DNA from: Aurantimonas marina
GTDB lineage: Bacteria; Pseudomonadota; Alphaproteobacteria; Rhizobiales; Rhizobiaceae
Direction of reading: 5' to 3'
DNA: 64,000 nucleotides
NCBI RefSeq assembly: GCF_017183135.1
Contig: NZ_JADDXW010000010.1
Coordinates: 1 to 64,000 of the forward strand
Below are positions 38,984 to 47,562 of this stretch, piece by piece. The position numbers and the translations under genes were made by a program. The notes under the pieces are model-generated. The model was not told where the DNA came from and did not search any database. It saw only the letters and a program-made list of their open reading frames with translations. Every line of letters begins with the position of its first letter. Positions within the stretch are counted from its first letter, which is position 1.

Positions 38984-39103
38984 GACGTTCGCTCCATCGA
39001 CTTTGGCAGACTGTCGCCGCGTGACTATCTGCGAGGCAGAGGTTGGGACGAACGGCTGGCCGTGGGGCTTTACGCATTGAGGAAGTTCGGGGTGCTCCGG
39101 TGA
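38984..39103 (+). pseudogene. C-terminal remnant of a polymorphic-toxin-like protein
   Basis: In the frame directly after the DUF1850 stop, 39 codons without a start run to a TGA at 39103. The translation contains IDFGRLSPRDYLRGRGWDER and ends LRKFGVLR. From memory this resembles the C-terminal end of large toxin proteins that precede DUF2019 genes. The stop overlaps a GTG start of the DUF2019 gene as GTGA, the tight arrangement expected for a toxin and immunity pair. No 5' part is present, so I read it as the decayed tail of a lost toxin. Recognition is by eye and needs a search. Confidence 0.5.
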
Positions 39104-39471
39104 CAGGAAACAAGGTCGAAACGATGAGCCGGGATCAACTCGTCGCGCGTTTCGCTGAAATCGGTGAAGCCCAGTCCACGGCCGAACTGATGGGGCGGAC
39201 CGAAGCATTCAATAAGCTGTTCAAGCGAATGACCAGCATCGAGGACGAGTTGAAACAGAGGGATGGCGATCAGCGCCGCGCGTTGGTCACGCTTTTCGCA
39301 CATCCGAACATGCAGGTTCGGTTGAACGCCGCAAAGGCTGTCCGGCCGGTGGAGCCGGAGGTAGCACGACGGCAACTGGAAGAGATTGCGGCCTCGCGGC
39401 ATTATCCGCAGGCCGGTGACGCCGGTATGTCACTCTGGGCTTGGGACGAAGGCATCTACAGACCCGAATGA
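39100..39471 (+). CDS. DUF2019 domain protein, likely immunity protein
   Basis: 123 residues from the GTG at 39100 that overlaps the remnant's stop (GTGA); an ATG at 39124 is the alternative. The domain reads MSRDQLVARFAEIGEAQSTAE, then FNKLFKRMTSIEDELKQR, DQRRALVTLFAHPNMQVRLNAA and ASRHYPQAGDAGMSLW, a clear DUF2019 helical-repeat protein. Such genes commonly follow polymorphic toxin genes. Here the toxin is mostly missing, so this looks like an orphan immunity gene. Confidence 0.8.
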   Translation: MTGNKVETMSRDQLVARFAEIGEAQSTAELMGRTEAFNKLFKRMTSIEDELKQRDGDQRRALVTLFAHPNMQVRLNAAKAVRPVEPEVARRQLEEIAASRHYPQAGDAGMSLWAWDEGIYRPE

Positions 39472-39650
39472 CCGGACACGGATTCACAGTCAGCGACCAG
39501 CAGACCAAATCGTGGATGGCCGTCCGGGTAAATTTCATGCTGACAAGTTTGGCCGCAGCAACGGGGAGCCGTTGAACGCTCACCAGCCTTGCGTCATCCT
39601 CCGATCCCAGCATTTTCGCGGCATTCGGTCCGCCACCAATCGAGGCAAGC

Positions 39651-40058
39651 ATGGGTTTTTCAGAAGCCGTCCGTTCGGTATTTTCCAATTACGCCAATTT
39701 CCGTGGGCGGGCCTCCCGTCCGGAATTCTGGTGGTTCGCGCTGTTCGCGCTGATCGCGCAATTCATGCTGGGCCTTCTCGACAGCATCGTCGTCGGCCCG
39801 ATCCTCGGCCTCAGCCCGCTGAGCGGTCACGGCGCGCGGCCGCTTGGCGCGCTGTTCAGCCTGGCGATCTTCGTTCCGTCGCTGGCGGTGGGCGCCCGGC
39901 GGCTGCACGATACCGGCCGCTCGGCCGGGTGGATGCTGATCTGGCTGATCCCAATGATCGGCTGGCTGATCTTCTTCTTTCTCGCGGCGCGGCCCACGGA
40001 GCCGGTGACCAACCAATACGGCCCGCCGCCGCTGCGGCAGCCCGACCCCTATCGCTGA
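39651..40058 (+). CDS. DUF805 family membrane protein
   Basis: 135 residues starting [29 protein letters not shown], followed by three to four membrane helices, [15 protein letters not shown] and the ending NQYGPPPLR. RxxRxEFWWF and RRLHDxGRSG are the two DUF805 signatures. These are small inner-membrane proteins of unknown role. Its last ten bases overlap the end of the convergent betA gene. The 179 bases before it (39472-39650) contain no other gene that I can support. Confidence 0.85.
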   Translation: MGFSEAVRSVFSNYANFRGRASRPEFWWFALFALIAQFMLGLLDSIVVGPILGLSPLSGHGARPLGALFSLAIFVPSLAVGARRLHDTGRSAGWMLIWLIPMIGWLIFFFLAARPTEPVTNQYGPPPLRQPDPYR

Positions 40059-41725
40059 CGGGTCCGCCAATTCGGGTTGATCCAAGGCTGCAATTCGGGT
40101 TCAGGCTGCAGCATCCCCTCGCCGAGAATGTGATCCGCGGCCTTTTCGCCGACCATGATCGACGGGCCGTTGAGATTGCCGTTGGTGATGCGCGGGAAAA
40201 TCGAACTGTCGGCGAGGCGCAGATTGTCGGTGCCGATGACCCGGCATTCGGGATCGACCACGGCGTTGGAGTCACTCTCGGCGCCAAGACGGGCTGCACC
40301 GCAAGGGTGATAGGCGCTTTCGGCGTGATGGGCGATGAAGCCGTCGAGATCGGAATCGCTCCGTAGCGCTTCGCCCGGCTGGATCTCCGGCCCGCGATAG
40401 GCATCGAAGGCGGCCTGCGCGAAGAGTTCGCGGGTCAACCGGATCGCCTGGCGAAACTCGGTCCAGTCGTCCTCATGCGACATGTAGTTGAAGCGGATCG
40501 CCGGCTTGGCACCGGGATCGGCGCTGGCCAGCCGGATATCGCCCCGCGATTTCGAGCGCATCGGCCCGACATGGGCCTGGAAACCGTGGCCGGGGGCGGC
40601 GGCCTGGCCGTCATAGCGGATCGCGCCGGGCAGGAAGTGATACTGGATGTCGGGATAGTCGACGCCGGCGCTTGAGCGGATGAAGCCCGCCGCCTCGAAA
40701 TGGTTGGTGGCGCCGTAGCCGGTGTGCAGCATCATCCATTCGAGCCCGACCCGGCCCTTGGAGAACAGGTCCAGATAGCCGTTGAGGGTGATCGGCTGGG
40801 TGCAGCTCTGCTGGATGTAGAGTTCGAGATGGTCCTGCAGGTTTTGCCCGACGCCCGGGCGGGCAAGCCGCGTGTCGATGCCGACGCGCGACAGCTCGGC
40901 CGGATCGCCAATGCCCGAATGCATGAGAATCAGCGGCGAATTGATGGCGCCGGCGGCGAGCACCACCTCGCGCCGCGCCTTCACGAGACCAGTGGTGCGG
41001 CCGGATCGCTTGACCTCGACGCCGGTGGCGCGGCTGCCTTCGAAGGCGACGCGCATGACATTGGCCTGGACGAGGCGGCAGTTGCCTCTGGCCATGGCCG
41101 GCCGCAGATAGGCGTTGGCAGCCGACCAGCGCCGGCCGCGCCAGATCGTCTGCTGCATCGGGCCAAAACCCTCGGGATATTCGCCGTTGTAATCGTCGGT
41201 GACCGGATAGCCGGCCTGTCGTCCGGCCTCGACAAAGGCGCCGTAGAGCGGGTTTTCCATGGCGCCGCGCCTGACGTTGAGCGGGCCGGAGCCGCCGCGC
41301 CAGGCCGGATCGCCGCCTTGTCCGCCCTCGAAGGCCTCCATCCGCTTGAAATAGGGGACGACGTCGGCATAGGCCCAGCCGGAGGCGCCGATCTCGGCCC
41401 AATGGTCGAAATCATGGGCGTGGCCGCGCACGAACACCATGCCGTTGATCGAGGACGAACCGCCGATAACCCGGCCGCGCGGGGTGGCGAGACGCCGGCC
41501 GGCGAGCGCCGGCTCGGGTTCGGCGCGGTAGCCCCAGTCGTAGCGGGCCATGTTCATCGGAAAGGACAGCGCGCCCGGCATCTGGATGAACGGCCCGGCG
41601 TCGGTGCCGCCGGCCTCGACGACGACGACGTCGTAGCGGCCCGATTGCGATAGGCGGTAGGCGAGCGCCGAACCGGCCGAGCCCGAGCCGACGACGACAT
41701 AGTCGGCTTCCTCTACGACCTTCAT
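40049..41725 (-). CDS. betA: Choline dehydrogenase BetA (GMC oxidoreductase)
   Basis: FAD-dependent, membrane-associated oxidase of choline to betaine aldehyde (and possibly on to betaine). In 558 residues: GSGSAGS at 13-19 for the ADP part of FAD, then [52 protein letters not shown], and the active-site His473 in [10 protein letters not shown]. It ends [21 protein letters not shown]. It overlaps betI by ATGA. No betaine aldehyde dehydrogenase gene (betB) lies in this locus. Confidence 0.93.
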   Translation of the reverse strand: MKVVEEADYVVVGSGSAGSALAYRLSQSGRYDVVVVEAGGTDAGPFIQMPGALSFPMNMARYDWGYRAEPEPALAGRRLATPRGRVIGGSSSINGMVFVRGHAHDFDHWAEIGASGWAYADVVPYFKRMEAFEGGQGGDPAWRGGSGPLNVRRGAMENPLYGAFVEAGRQAGYPVTDDYNGEYPEGFGPMQQTIWRGRRWSAANAYLRPAMARGNCRLVQANVMRVAFEGSRATGVEVKRSGRTTGLVKARREVVLAAGAINSPLILMHSGIGDPAELSRVGIDTRLARPGVGQNLQDHLELYIQQSCTQPITLNGYLDLFSKGRVGLEWMMLHTGYGATNHFEAAGFIRSSAGVDYPDIQYHFLPGAIRYDGQAAAPGHGFQAHVGPMRSKSRGDIRLASADPGAKPAIRFNYMSHEDDWTEFRQAIRLTRELFAQAAFDAYRGPEIQPGEALRSDSDLDGFIAHHAESAYHPCGAARLGAESDSNAVVDPECRVIGTDNLRLADSSIFPRITNGNLNGPSIMVGEKAADHILGEGMLQPEPELQPWINPNWRTRQR

Positions 41726-42330
41726 GTGCCGATCTCCGCGTCGATATAGCGTTCGACCATCCGAACCGCCGCTGGTCCGTCGGGGGCGGTGAGCGGGGTC
41801 AGCGCCTGGCGCAGCCAGACGCCGTCGATCATCGCGCCGGCGGCGGCGGCGACCGAAATGGCCGCCGGCGGGCCGAGAAGCGGCGCGAGGCCGGAGATCA
41901 GATTGGTCTCCAGCCGGCGAAAATACAGTCGCAACAGTCGCGCCGCCTCGGACGAGCGGCGGGCGTAGAGATAGAAGACCAGCCAGGCGGCGATCGCCTC
42001 GCGGGAGAACTGGCTCGGGTCGAAGCAGCCTTCGATGACGGCGCTGACGCGCTCGCGGGACGTGCGTGCGGCACTCAGCCGGCGGGTGAGCCCGTCGCGA
42101 AAGCCGAACAGGAGATGGCGCATCGCGGCGATCATCAGATCGTCCTTGGCGCCGAAATAATGGTGCACCAGTGCCGGCGACACCGAGGCACGGGCGGCGA
42201 TCTGCGCCATGGTGGTCGCCTCCATCGAGCCGGCTTCCTCGATGGCGGCGATGGCGGCGGTGATCAGCGCCTCGCGGCGGGCGGCCTCAAGGCCATCGCG
42301 GACCCGGCGCAGGGATCTCCATTCGGACAT
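41722..42330 (-). CDS. betI: TetR-family transcriptional repressor BetI
   Basis: Choline-responsive repressor of bet genes, about 202 residues. The N-terminal helix-turn-helix is [28 protein letters not shown]; the last residues of that stretch are the TetR recognition region. The C-terminal domain has [35 protein letters not shown] and [11 protein letters not shown], typical of BetI. Two ATGs (42342 and 42330) are possible and neither has a good ribosome-binding site; I use the inner one, which leaves more room after the operator. It overlaps betA by ATGA. Confidence 0.9.
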   Translation of the reverse strand: MSEWRSLRRVRDGLEAARREALITAAIAAIEEAGSMEATTMAQIAARASVSPALVHHYFGAKDDLMIAAMRHLLFGFRDGLTRRLSAARTSRERVSAVIEGCFDPSQFSREAIAAWLVFYLYARRSSEAARLLRLYFRRLETNLISGLAPLLGPPAAISVAAAAGAMIDGVWLRQALTPLTAPDGPAAVRMVERYIDAEIGT

Positions 42331-42349
42331 GGCCGGTAGCATAGAATCA

Positions 42350-42369
42350 TTGATTGATCAGTCAATCAA
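42350..42369. promoter_or_regulatory. BetI operator
   Basis: TTGATTGA (42350-42357) and TCAATCAA (42362-42369) are perfect eight-base inverted repeats around TCAG. They resemble the BetI box seen in bet promoters. The site is 20 bases before the betI start used here (8 before the outer ATG), so bound BetI would block its own promoter. Confidence 0.85.
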
Positions 42370-42561
42370 CAAGCGCTCACACTTCGGTGCGAGCCGACAG
42401 GCGGCTTGAGGCGGCATTCTGGCTCGGAGCGATCCACGCCTCGAAAACCGCTAGGAAAGCGGCGCCAGCCGCGCTTATGATCGGGACGTTACGCGGCCGA
42501 CGCCGGCGGGAGCGCGAATCGCGGCAGCCCGACGGTGTGCCCTCCGCAAAAAGGACATGAC

Positions 42562-44163
42562 ATGCGACTGCTTTTCGCTTCCGCCGCCGCGCTGGCGCTG
42601 ACCACTGCCGGTGGCGGCGCCGCGTTCGCCGAGTACAGACTGACGATCCTGCACACCAACGATTTCCACAGCCGCATCGAGCCGATCAACAAGTACGATT
42701 CGGGCTGCAGCGAAAAGGACGCCGCCGAGAACGCCTGTTTCGGCGGCTCGGCGCGGCTGGCCACCGGCATCAAGGCCGCGCGTGGAGCCTCCGACAACAC
42801 GCTGCTGGTCGACGGCGGCGACCAGTTCCAAGGCTCGCTGTTCTATACCAAATACAAGGGCAAGGCGGCGGCCGAGCTGATGAACACGCTCGGCTATGAG
42901 GCGATGACCGTCGGCAATCACGAGTTCGACGATGGGCCGAAGGTGCTGCGCGCCTTCATGGACGCGATCGACTTTCCAATCCTGCTCGCCAACGCCGATT
43001 TCACCAGGGAACCGGAGCTGGCCGACACGCTGAAACCCGCGACGGTGATCGAAAAGGCCGGCGAGAAGATCGGCCTGATCGGCATCACGCCGGCAGACAC
43101 CGGCGAATTGTCGAGCGCCGGCCCGAATGTCAGCTTCGCCGATCCGGTGGCGGCCCTGAAACGCGAGGTCGCGGCGCTGAGCGACCAGGGCGTGACCAAG
43201 ATCGTCGTGCTCAGCCATTCCGGCTACGCGGTGGACAAGCGCATCGCGGCCGCGGTGCCCGGTATCGACGTCATCGTCGGCGGCCATACCAACACGCTTC
43301 TGTCGAACACGGACAACAAGGCCAAGGGTCCCTACCCGACCATGATCAAGGGCCCGGAGGGGGATGTGGCCATCGTCCAGGCCTATGCCTACGGCAAATA
43401 TCTCGGCCAGCTTGACGTCACCTTCGACGATGCGGGCGTCGTGACGGCGGCCTCGGGCAAGCCGATCATCATGGACGGCGAGGTGGTCGAGGACAGCGCG
43501 CTGAAGGCCCGGATCGCGGAACTGGCCAAGCCGCTGGAGGAGATCCGCCAGAAAGTGGTCGCCCGCGCGGCCCGGCCGATCGACGGCGGCCGCGACGCCT
43601 GCCGCTCCGGCGAATGCGCGATGGGCAATCTCGTCGCCGAGGCGATGCTCGACCGGGTCAGGGACCAGGGCACCCAGATCGCCATCACCAATGGCGGTGG
43701 CCTGCGCGCATCGATCGATTCCGGCGAGATCACCATGGGCGAGGTGCTGACCGTCTTACCGTTCCAGAACACGCTGGCGACCTTCAAGCTCACCGGCGCC
43801 GACCTCAAGGCGGCCCTGGAGAACGGCGTCTCCGAGGTCGAGGAGGGGGGCGGCCGCTTCCCGCAGGTCGCCGGGCTGAGATTCACCTGGTCAAAGGCCG
43901 GCACGCCGGGCGAGAACCGGGTGACATCGGTCGAAGTCAAGGAGGGCGAGGGTTTCGTGCCGCTCGACCCGGAAAAGACCTATCTCGTCGTCTCCAACAA
44001 CTTCATGCGCGGCGGCGGCGACGGCTACAAGATCTTCGCGGAAAAGGGCATGGAGGCCTATGATTTCGGCCCGGCGCTGGACGAGGCGGTGGCCGATTAC
44101 CTCGCCAAGGACAACGCCGCCTACGAGCCCGCCACCGATGGGCGGATCACCGAGGCCGAGTAG
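42562..44163 (+). CDS. Periplasmic 5'-nucleotidase / UDP-sugar hydrolase family
   Basis: 533 residues with a signal peptide (ends AAFAEYR). The N-terminal metallophosphatase domain has LHTNDFHSRIE (Asp34, His36), VDGGDQFQGSLF, TVGNHEFDDG, VVLSHSGY and VIVGGHTNT for the two metals. The C-terminal substrate domain has MGNLVAEAML, ITNGGGLRASID, LPFQNTLATFKLTG and SNNFMRGGGDGY. It probably releases phosphate or nucleosides from extracellular nucleotides. AAGGACATGAC precedes the ATG at 42562. A terminator follows the gene. Confidence 0.93.
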   Translation: MRLLFASAAALALTTAGGGAAFAEYRLTILHTNDFHSRIEPINKYDSGCSEKDAAENACFGGSARLATGIKAARGASDNTLLVDGGDQFQGSLFYTKYKGKAAAELMNTLGYEAMTVGNHEFDDGPKVLRAFMDAIDFPILLANADFTREPELADTLKPATVIEKAGEKIGLIGITPADTGELSSAGPNVSFADPVAALKREVAALSDQGVTKIVVLSHSGYAVDKRIAAAVPGIDVIVGGHTNTLLSNTDNKAKGPYPTMIKGPEGDVAIVQAYAYGKYLGQLDVTFDDAGVVTAASGKPIIMDGEVVEDSALKARIAELAKPLEEIRQKVVARAARPIDGGRDACRSGECAMGNLVAEAMLDRVRDQGTQIAITNGGGLRASIDSGEITMGEVLTVLPFQNTLATFKLTGADLKAALENGVSEVEEGGGRFPQVAGLRFTWSKAGTPGENRVTSVEVKEGEGFVPLDPEKTYLVVSNNFMRGGGDGYKIFAEKGMEAYDFGPALDEAVADYLAKDNAAYEPATDGRITEAE

Positions 44164-44192
44164 GCGCAAGCCTGCGACGCTACAGGACGGGA

Positions 44193-44217
44193 GGCCGGCC
44201 GGGCGCGCCGGCCTTTT
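44193..44217 (+). terminator. Rho-independent terminator after the 5'-nucleotidase
   Basis: GGCCGGC (44193-44199) and GCCGGCC (44207-44213) form a seven-base stem followed directly by TTTT. It is placed 29 bases after the nucleotidase stop and ahead of the DUF2585 gene. Confidence 0.85.
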
Positions 44218-44232
44218 CCGTCGAGGAGCACC

Positions 44233-44817
44233 ATGCCGACAAAGACCGCCCCGACCGCCGGGTATTCCCGGTCGCACGCCCTGATCGGGCTCGTCATCGT
44301 CACGCTCGCGGCGCTCGTCCTCTATGCCATGGGCCGCGAGCCGGTCTGCACCTGCGGCACCGTCAAGCTCTGGCATGGCGTCGTGCAAAGCTCGGAAAAC
44401 TCCCAGCATCTGTCGGACTGGTATTCGCCCTCGCACGTCATCCACGGCTTCCTGTTCTTCGGGCTCGGATGGCTGGTCTTGCGGCGCTGGTCGCTCGGCG
44501 CCCGGTTGATCCTGGCGCTCCTCGTCGAAAGCGCCTGGGAGATTGCCGAGAACACCGACCGGGTGATCCAGCATTACCGCGAAGCGACAATCTCGCTCGA
44601 CTATTTCGGCGACAGCATCGTCAATTCCGTCGCGGACATCGGCTTCATGGCGCTCGGATTCTGGCTGGCCGGCCGCCTGCCGGTCTGGCTGACGGTTCTG
44701 ATCGCCGTCACCTTCGAGCTGTTCGTCGGCTGGATGATCCGCGACAATCTCGCGCTCAACGTTCTGATGCTGCTTTGGCCCATCGAGGCGGTCAAGGCCT
44801 GGCAGGGCGGGGCTTAG
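44233..44817 (+). CDS. DUF2585 family membrane protein (UPF0314)
   Basis: 194 residues, with about four or five membrane helices. Conserved stretches are [66 protein letters not shown] (broken after YREAT) and [15 protein letters not shown]. This family is nearly confined to alphaproteobacteria, and its role is unknown. GAGGAGCACC precedes the ATG. Confidence 0.88.
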   Translation: MPTKTAPTAGYSRSHALIGLVIVTLAALVLYAMGREPVCTCGTVKLWHGVVQSSENSQHLSDWYSPSHVIHGFLFFGLGWLVLRRWSLGARLILALLVESAWEIAENTDRVIQHYREATISLDYFGDSIVNSVADIGFMALGFWLAGRLPVWLTVLIAVTFELFVGWMIRDNLALNVLMLLWPIEAVKAWQGGA

Positions 44818-44884
44818 ACTTTCCGGTCGTTCTCTGCGACCATGCATCGATCGCCGGACTCCGCCCCGACAGAGGACCGATCTG

Positions 44885-45394
44885 ATGTTCGTGAACGCGC
44901 TCAAGATGGTTGCGGCCACCGCCTTCGTGCTTGTGCTGACCGGCAGCGCTGTCGCGCAGAACCAGGGTTGCACGTCGGCCACGCTGAGCGATCCGCCGCG
45001 CGTCTCCATCCGCTGCGCCGGCGGTCTCATTATCGAGGCCGAAGCCGCGGCCCGCCTCGAAATCCGGGCACCGGCGGCCGGTGGGCCACCGCACGCCGTG
45101 ACCTTGAGCGGACGCGCCGCGCTGATCACCGTCGAGCCCGGCCGGCCATTCCAGATCCTGACACCCCACGCCATCGCCTCGGTCCGCGGCACTGTCTATG
45201 CGGTCGACGCCGATGCCGAGGCGACCGCCGTCTTCGTCGCGAAGGGCCGGGTTCACGTCGCCCGGCGCGGCGGATCGGGCGCGGTCATTCTCGGCCCCGG
45301 CGAAGGCGTCGACGTCAAACCGGGCCAGCCCTTGATCGTCAAGCGCTGGCCGCAAGAGAGGGTGTCGCGCCTGTTCGCCCGCTTCGGTCGGTGA
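44885..45394 (+). CDS. FecR-domain periplasmic protein
   Basis: 169 residues. The signal peptide ends near GSAVAQNQ. The mature part is a beta-rich FecR-like domain (LIIEAEAAARLEIRAP, FQILTPHAIASVRGTVYAVDAD, VFVAKGRVHVARRGG, ILGPGEGVDVKPG). ASVRGTVYxV and VxGxVxV are the usual FecR signals. Its stop overlaps the GTG start of the cyclase gene (GTGA). FecR-CHASE2-cyclase pairs recur in this group of bacteria; the FecR protein may be the periplasmic partner of the CHASE2 sensor. Confidence 0.85.
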   Translation: MFVNALKMVAATAFVLVLTGSAVAQNQGCTSATLSDPPRVSIRCAGGLIIEAEAAARLEIRAPAAGGPPHAVTLSGRAALITVEPGRPFQILTPHAIASVRGTVYAVDADAEATAVFVAKGRVHVARRGGSGAVILGPGEGVDVKPGQPLIVKRWPQERVSRLFARFGR

Positions 45395-47253
45395 TCACCG
45401 CGCGGCTCGCGCGTCTGCCATTGTTGGCCGTCGCCGCCGCGACCATACTGGCGGGAAGTTGGGCGGGATGGCTCGGTGGGATGCATCTGGTCGCCGAGCG
45501 CAGCTTCGTCGACCGGATCGAGGAACCGCTTACCGACCTGCGTCTCTTGATCGCCGGCCCCCGGCGACCGCCGGCCGAAGTGGTCATCGTCGCCATCGAC
45601 GACGACACCGTCGCGGCCGAGCAGGGCTATCCCCTCGCCCGCGACCGCATCGCCGATCTGGTCCGCGCCATCGCCGCCGCCGGAGCTCGCGCGCTTGCCG
45701 TCGATATCCTTTTCATCGACCCTTCCACCGCGTTCGCCGATACGGCGCTCGCCGACGCGTTGGCCGCGATCCCCTCCGTCATCGCCGCCGCCGGCCGGTT
45801 CGACAGGACGCATGGGCAGGCCATCAGTGCCCCGGCGACCGCCGATGAATTGTGGCCGCTCGCCCCGCTCACGGGCGCTGCGTCGGTCGGGCTGGTCAAC
45901 GTCTCCACCGACGGGGGCGGCACACCGCGTCACCTGCCCCTCGTCTTTCAGACCTCGCGGGGATTGATGACGGGTTTTGCCCTTCGCGCGGCGGCGCTCC
46001 GTGCCGGCGCCGAGCCGGTTCTTGGCCTGACTACCGTGACGGTGGCGGGGTCGCGCGTCCCGCTGGACGCGGGCTGGCATCTTCCGCTGCGCTTTTACGG
46101 CCCCGCGAAGACGATTCCCACAGTTAGCGCGCTCGGCTTTCTGTCCACAGGCGGTTCACGGCCCCCTCTCTCGGGGCGCATCGCCGTGCTCGGCGTCACC
46201 GCCACGGCCGTCGGCGACACCTTCGCAACCCCCTTCGATCCGGTCACGCCGGGGGTGGAGGTCCAGGCGACCGGCATCGCACAATTGCTCGCTGGCGCCG
46301 GGCTCGTCCGCGACGCCGGCATTCGCGAAATCGACGCGTCGCTGGCCCTGCTGCTCGCCGTCGGGGGGGTCCTGCTAGTCTCGCTGATACCGTTGACCTA
46401 CGCCCTTCCCATCGTCGCCCTGGCACTCGTCATCGTGCTGGGGGCCACGACCTTCCTCTTCGGGCAGGGCATCTGGATGAGCGCCGCCCTGCCACTCGCC
46501 GCGAGCGTGCCGCCGGTCGCGCTCACGACCTTCGCGCGGCAGATGCACGAACGCCGCCAGGCACGATTGGTGCTGCAGGCGGAAGAGGCCCTGCGCCGGT
46601 TCCAGCCGGCTGCGCTGGCCGAACGCATCGCCGACGATCCGAGCTTCCTGAGTACGCCCGTCGAACAGGCGGCGGCGGTGCTGTTCGTCGATCTGGCCGG
46701 TTTCACCAGCCAGAGCGAACGGCTCGGCCCGGCCATGACACGCGCCTTCCTGAAGCAATTCCATACGCTGCTCGTCGACGACATCAATGCCCATCACGGC
46801 GTCGTCATGAACTTCATGGGCGACGGCGCGATGATCGTGTTCGGGGTTGCCGACGACACGGCGGACCCTGCCGGCCGCGCCTTCGCGGCGGGATTTGCGC
46901 TGGCGCGCGACGTCGGCGCCTGGCTCGAACGGCAGGGCGCCAGTGGTGACGATCCGGGCATCCGCCTTGGCCTCCACTTCGGGGTCGTGAGCCTTTCCAG
47001 GCTCGGCCACGACAGCCACCAGCAGATCAGCGTCAGCGGCGACACCGTCAATTTGGCCAGCCGATTGATGGAGGTCGCTAAGTCCGCCGGCGCGACGATC
47101 GCCGTGTCGATGGATCTCATCGACGCCATGGAAGGAAATTTCGCCGACTTCGGAGAACCGGACGACGTGCGCACGGTCGATATCCGCGGACGCAGGCAAA
47201 GCGTGGACGTCGGCCTATGGCGCGGCGCGGGCCCCGATCTACCGCTTGGATAA
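45391..47253 (+). CDS. CHASE2-domain class III adenylate/guanylate cyclase
   Basis: Membrane sensor that makes a cyclic nucleotide, 620 residues from the GTG at 45391. Helix 1 is near residues 10-30. A periplasmic CHASE2 domain (about 40-305) follows, with VVIVAIDDDT, ALAVDILFID and PLRFYGP. Three helices lie at about 315-380. The catalytic domain (about 425-600) carries the metal residues Asp434 in LFVDLAGFTSQSERLG and Asp478 in FMGDGAMIVFG, with SVSGDTVNLASRL near the C-terminus. Frame is open upstream of the GTG, but only as an overlap with fecR. Output should be cAMP; substrate selectivity is not proved by eye. Confidence 0.92.
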   Translation: MITARLARLPLLAVAAATILAGSWAGWLGGMHLVAERSFVDRIEEPLTDLRLLIAGPRRPPAEVVIVAIDDDTVAAEQGYPLARDRIADLVRAIAAAGARALAVDILFIDPSTAFADTALADALAAIPSVIAAAGRFDRTHGQAISAPATADELWPLAPLTGAASVGLVNVSTDGGGTPRHLPLVFQTSRGLMTGFALRAAALRAGAEPVLGLTTVTVAGSRVPLDAGWHLPLRFYGPAKTIPTVSALGFLSTGGSRPPLSGRIAVLGVTATAVGDTFATPFDPVTPGVEVQATGIAQLLAGAGLVRDAGIREIDASLALLLAVGGVLLVSLIPLTYALPIVALALVIVLGATTFLFGQGIWMSAALPLAASVPPVALTTFARQMHERRQARLVLQAEEALRRFQPAALAERIADDPSFLSTPVEQAAAVLFVDLAGFTSQSERLGPAMTRAFLKQFHTLLVDDINAHHGVVMNFMGDGAMIVFGVADDTADPAGRAFAAGFALARDVGAWLERQGASGDDPGIRLGLHFGVVSLSRLGHDSHQQISVSGDTVNLASRLMEVAKSAGATIAVSMDLIDAMEGNFADFGEPDDVRTVDIRGRRQSVDVGLWRGAGPDLPLG

Positions 47254-47314
47254 GCGCGGCTTGCAGCCGGCGGCTGCTGTCGGGGACCGGGCGCGAAGGC
47301 CAGATCTGCGGCAG

Positions 47315-47450
47315 CCCTCATCCCTCCGCATAGAGCACCCGATGATCGAGCGGATAGCGCGCGAACAGCGCCAACGTGGCCGCGCCCATCGCGCGAGCGA
47401 TCGATCCGAAGGTTCCGGGCCTGATTTCCAGCGGCGTCAGGCCTTGGAGC
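47315..47450 (-). pseudogene. Copy A of a 136-bp direct repeat: 3' end fragment of a ROK regulator gene
   Basis: This segment aligns without gaps to 50101-50236, the 3' end of the ROK gene, with 8 mismatches by my count. On the minus strand it encodes the last 45 codons and a stop (TGA at 47320-47318): LQGLTPLEIRPGTF, then GSIARAMGAATLALF and YPLDHRVLYAEG. Five of the seven changed codons are synonymous, so the copy comes from a gene that was under selection, not from a fresh duplication of copy B. Beyond 47450 the similarity ends. The surrounding 47254-47562 otherwise holds only the leader of the heme gene. Confidence 0.85.
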
Positions 47451-47562
47451 GATTGGATGTGCGGCGCGAGAAGCGCCATACCGGACAGTAACTACTATTC
47501 GAGGTTGTAGAATCCGGAAAGTCGTGGTTTATATTACGTAAGGGAATATTTTGGAGGTTGCG

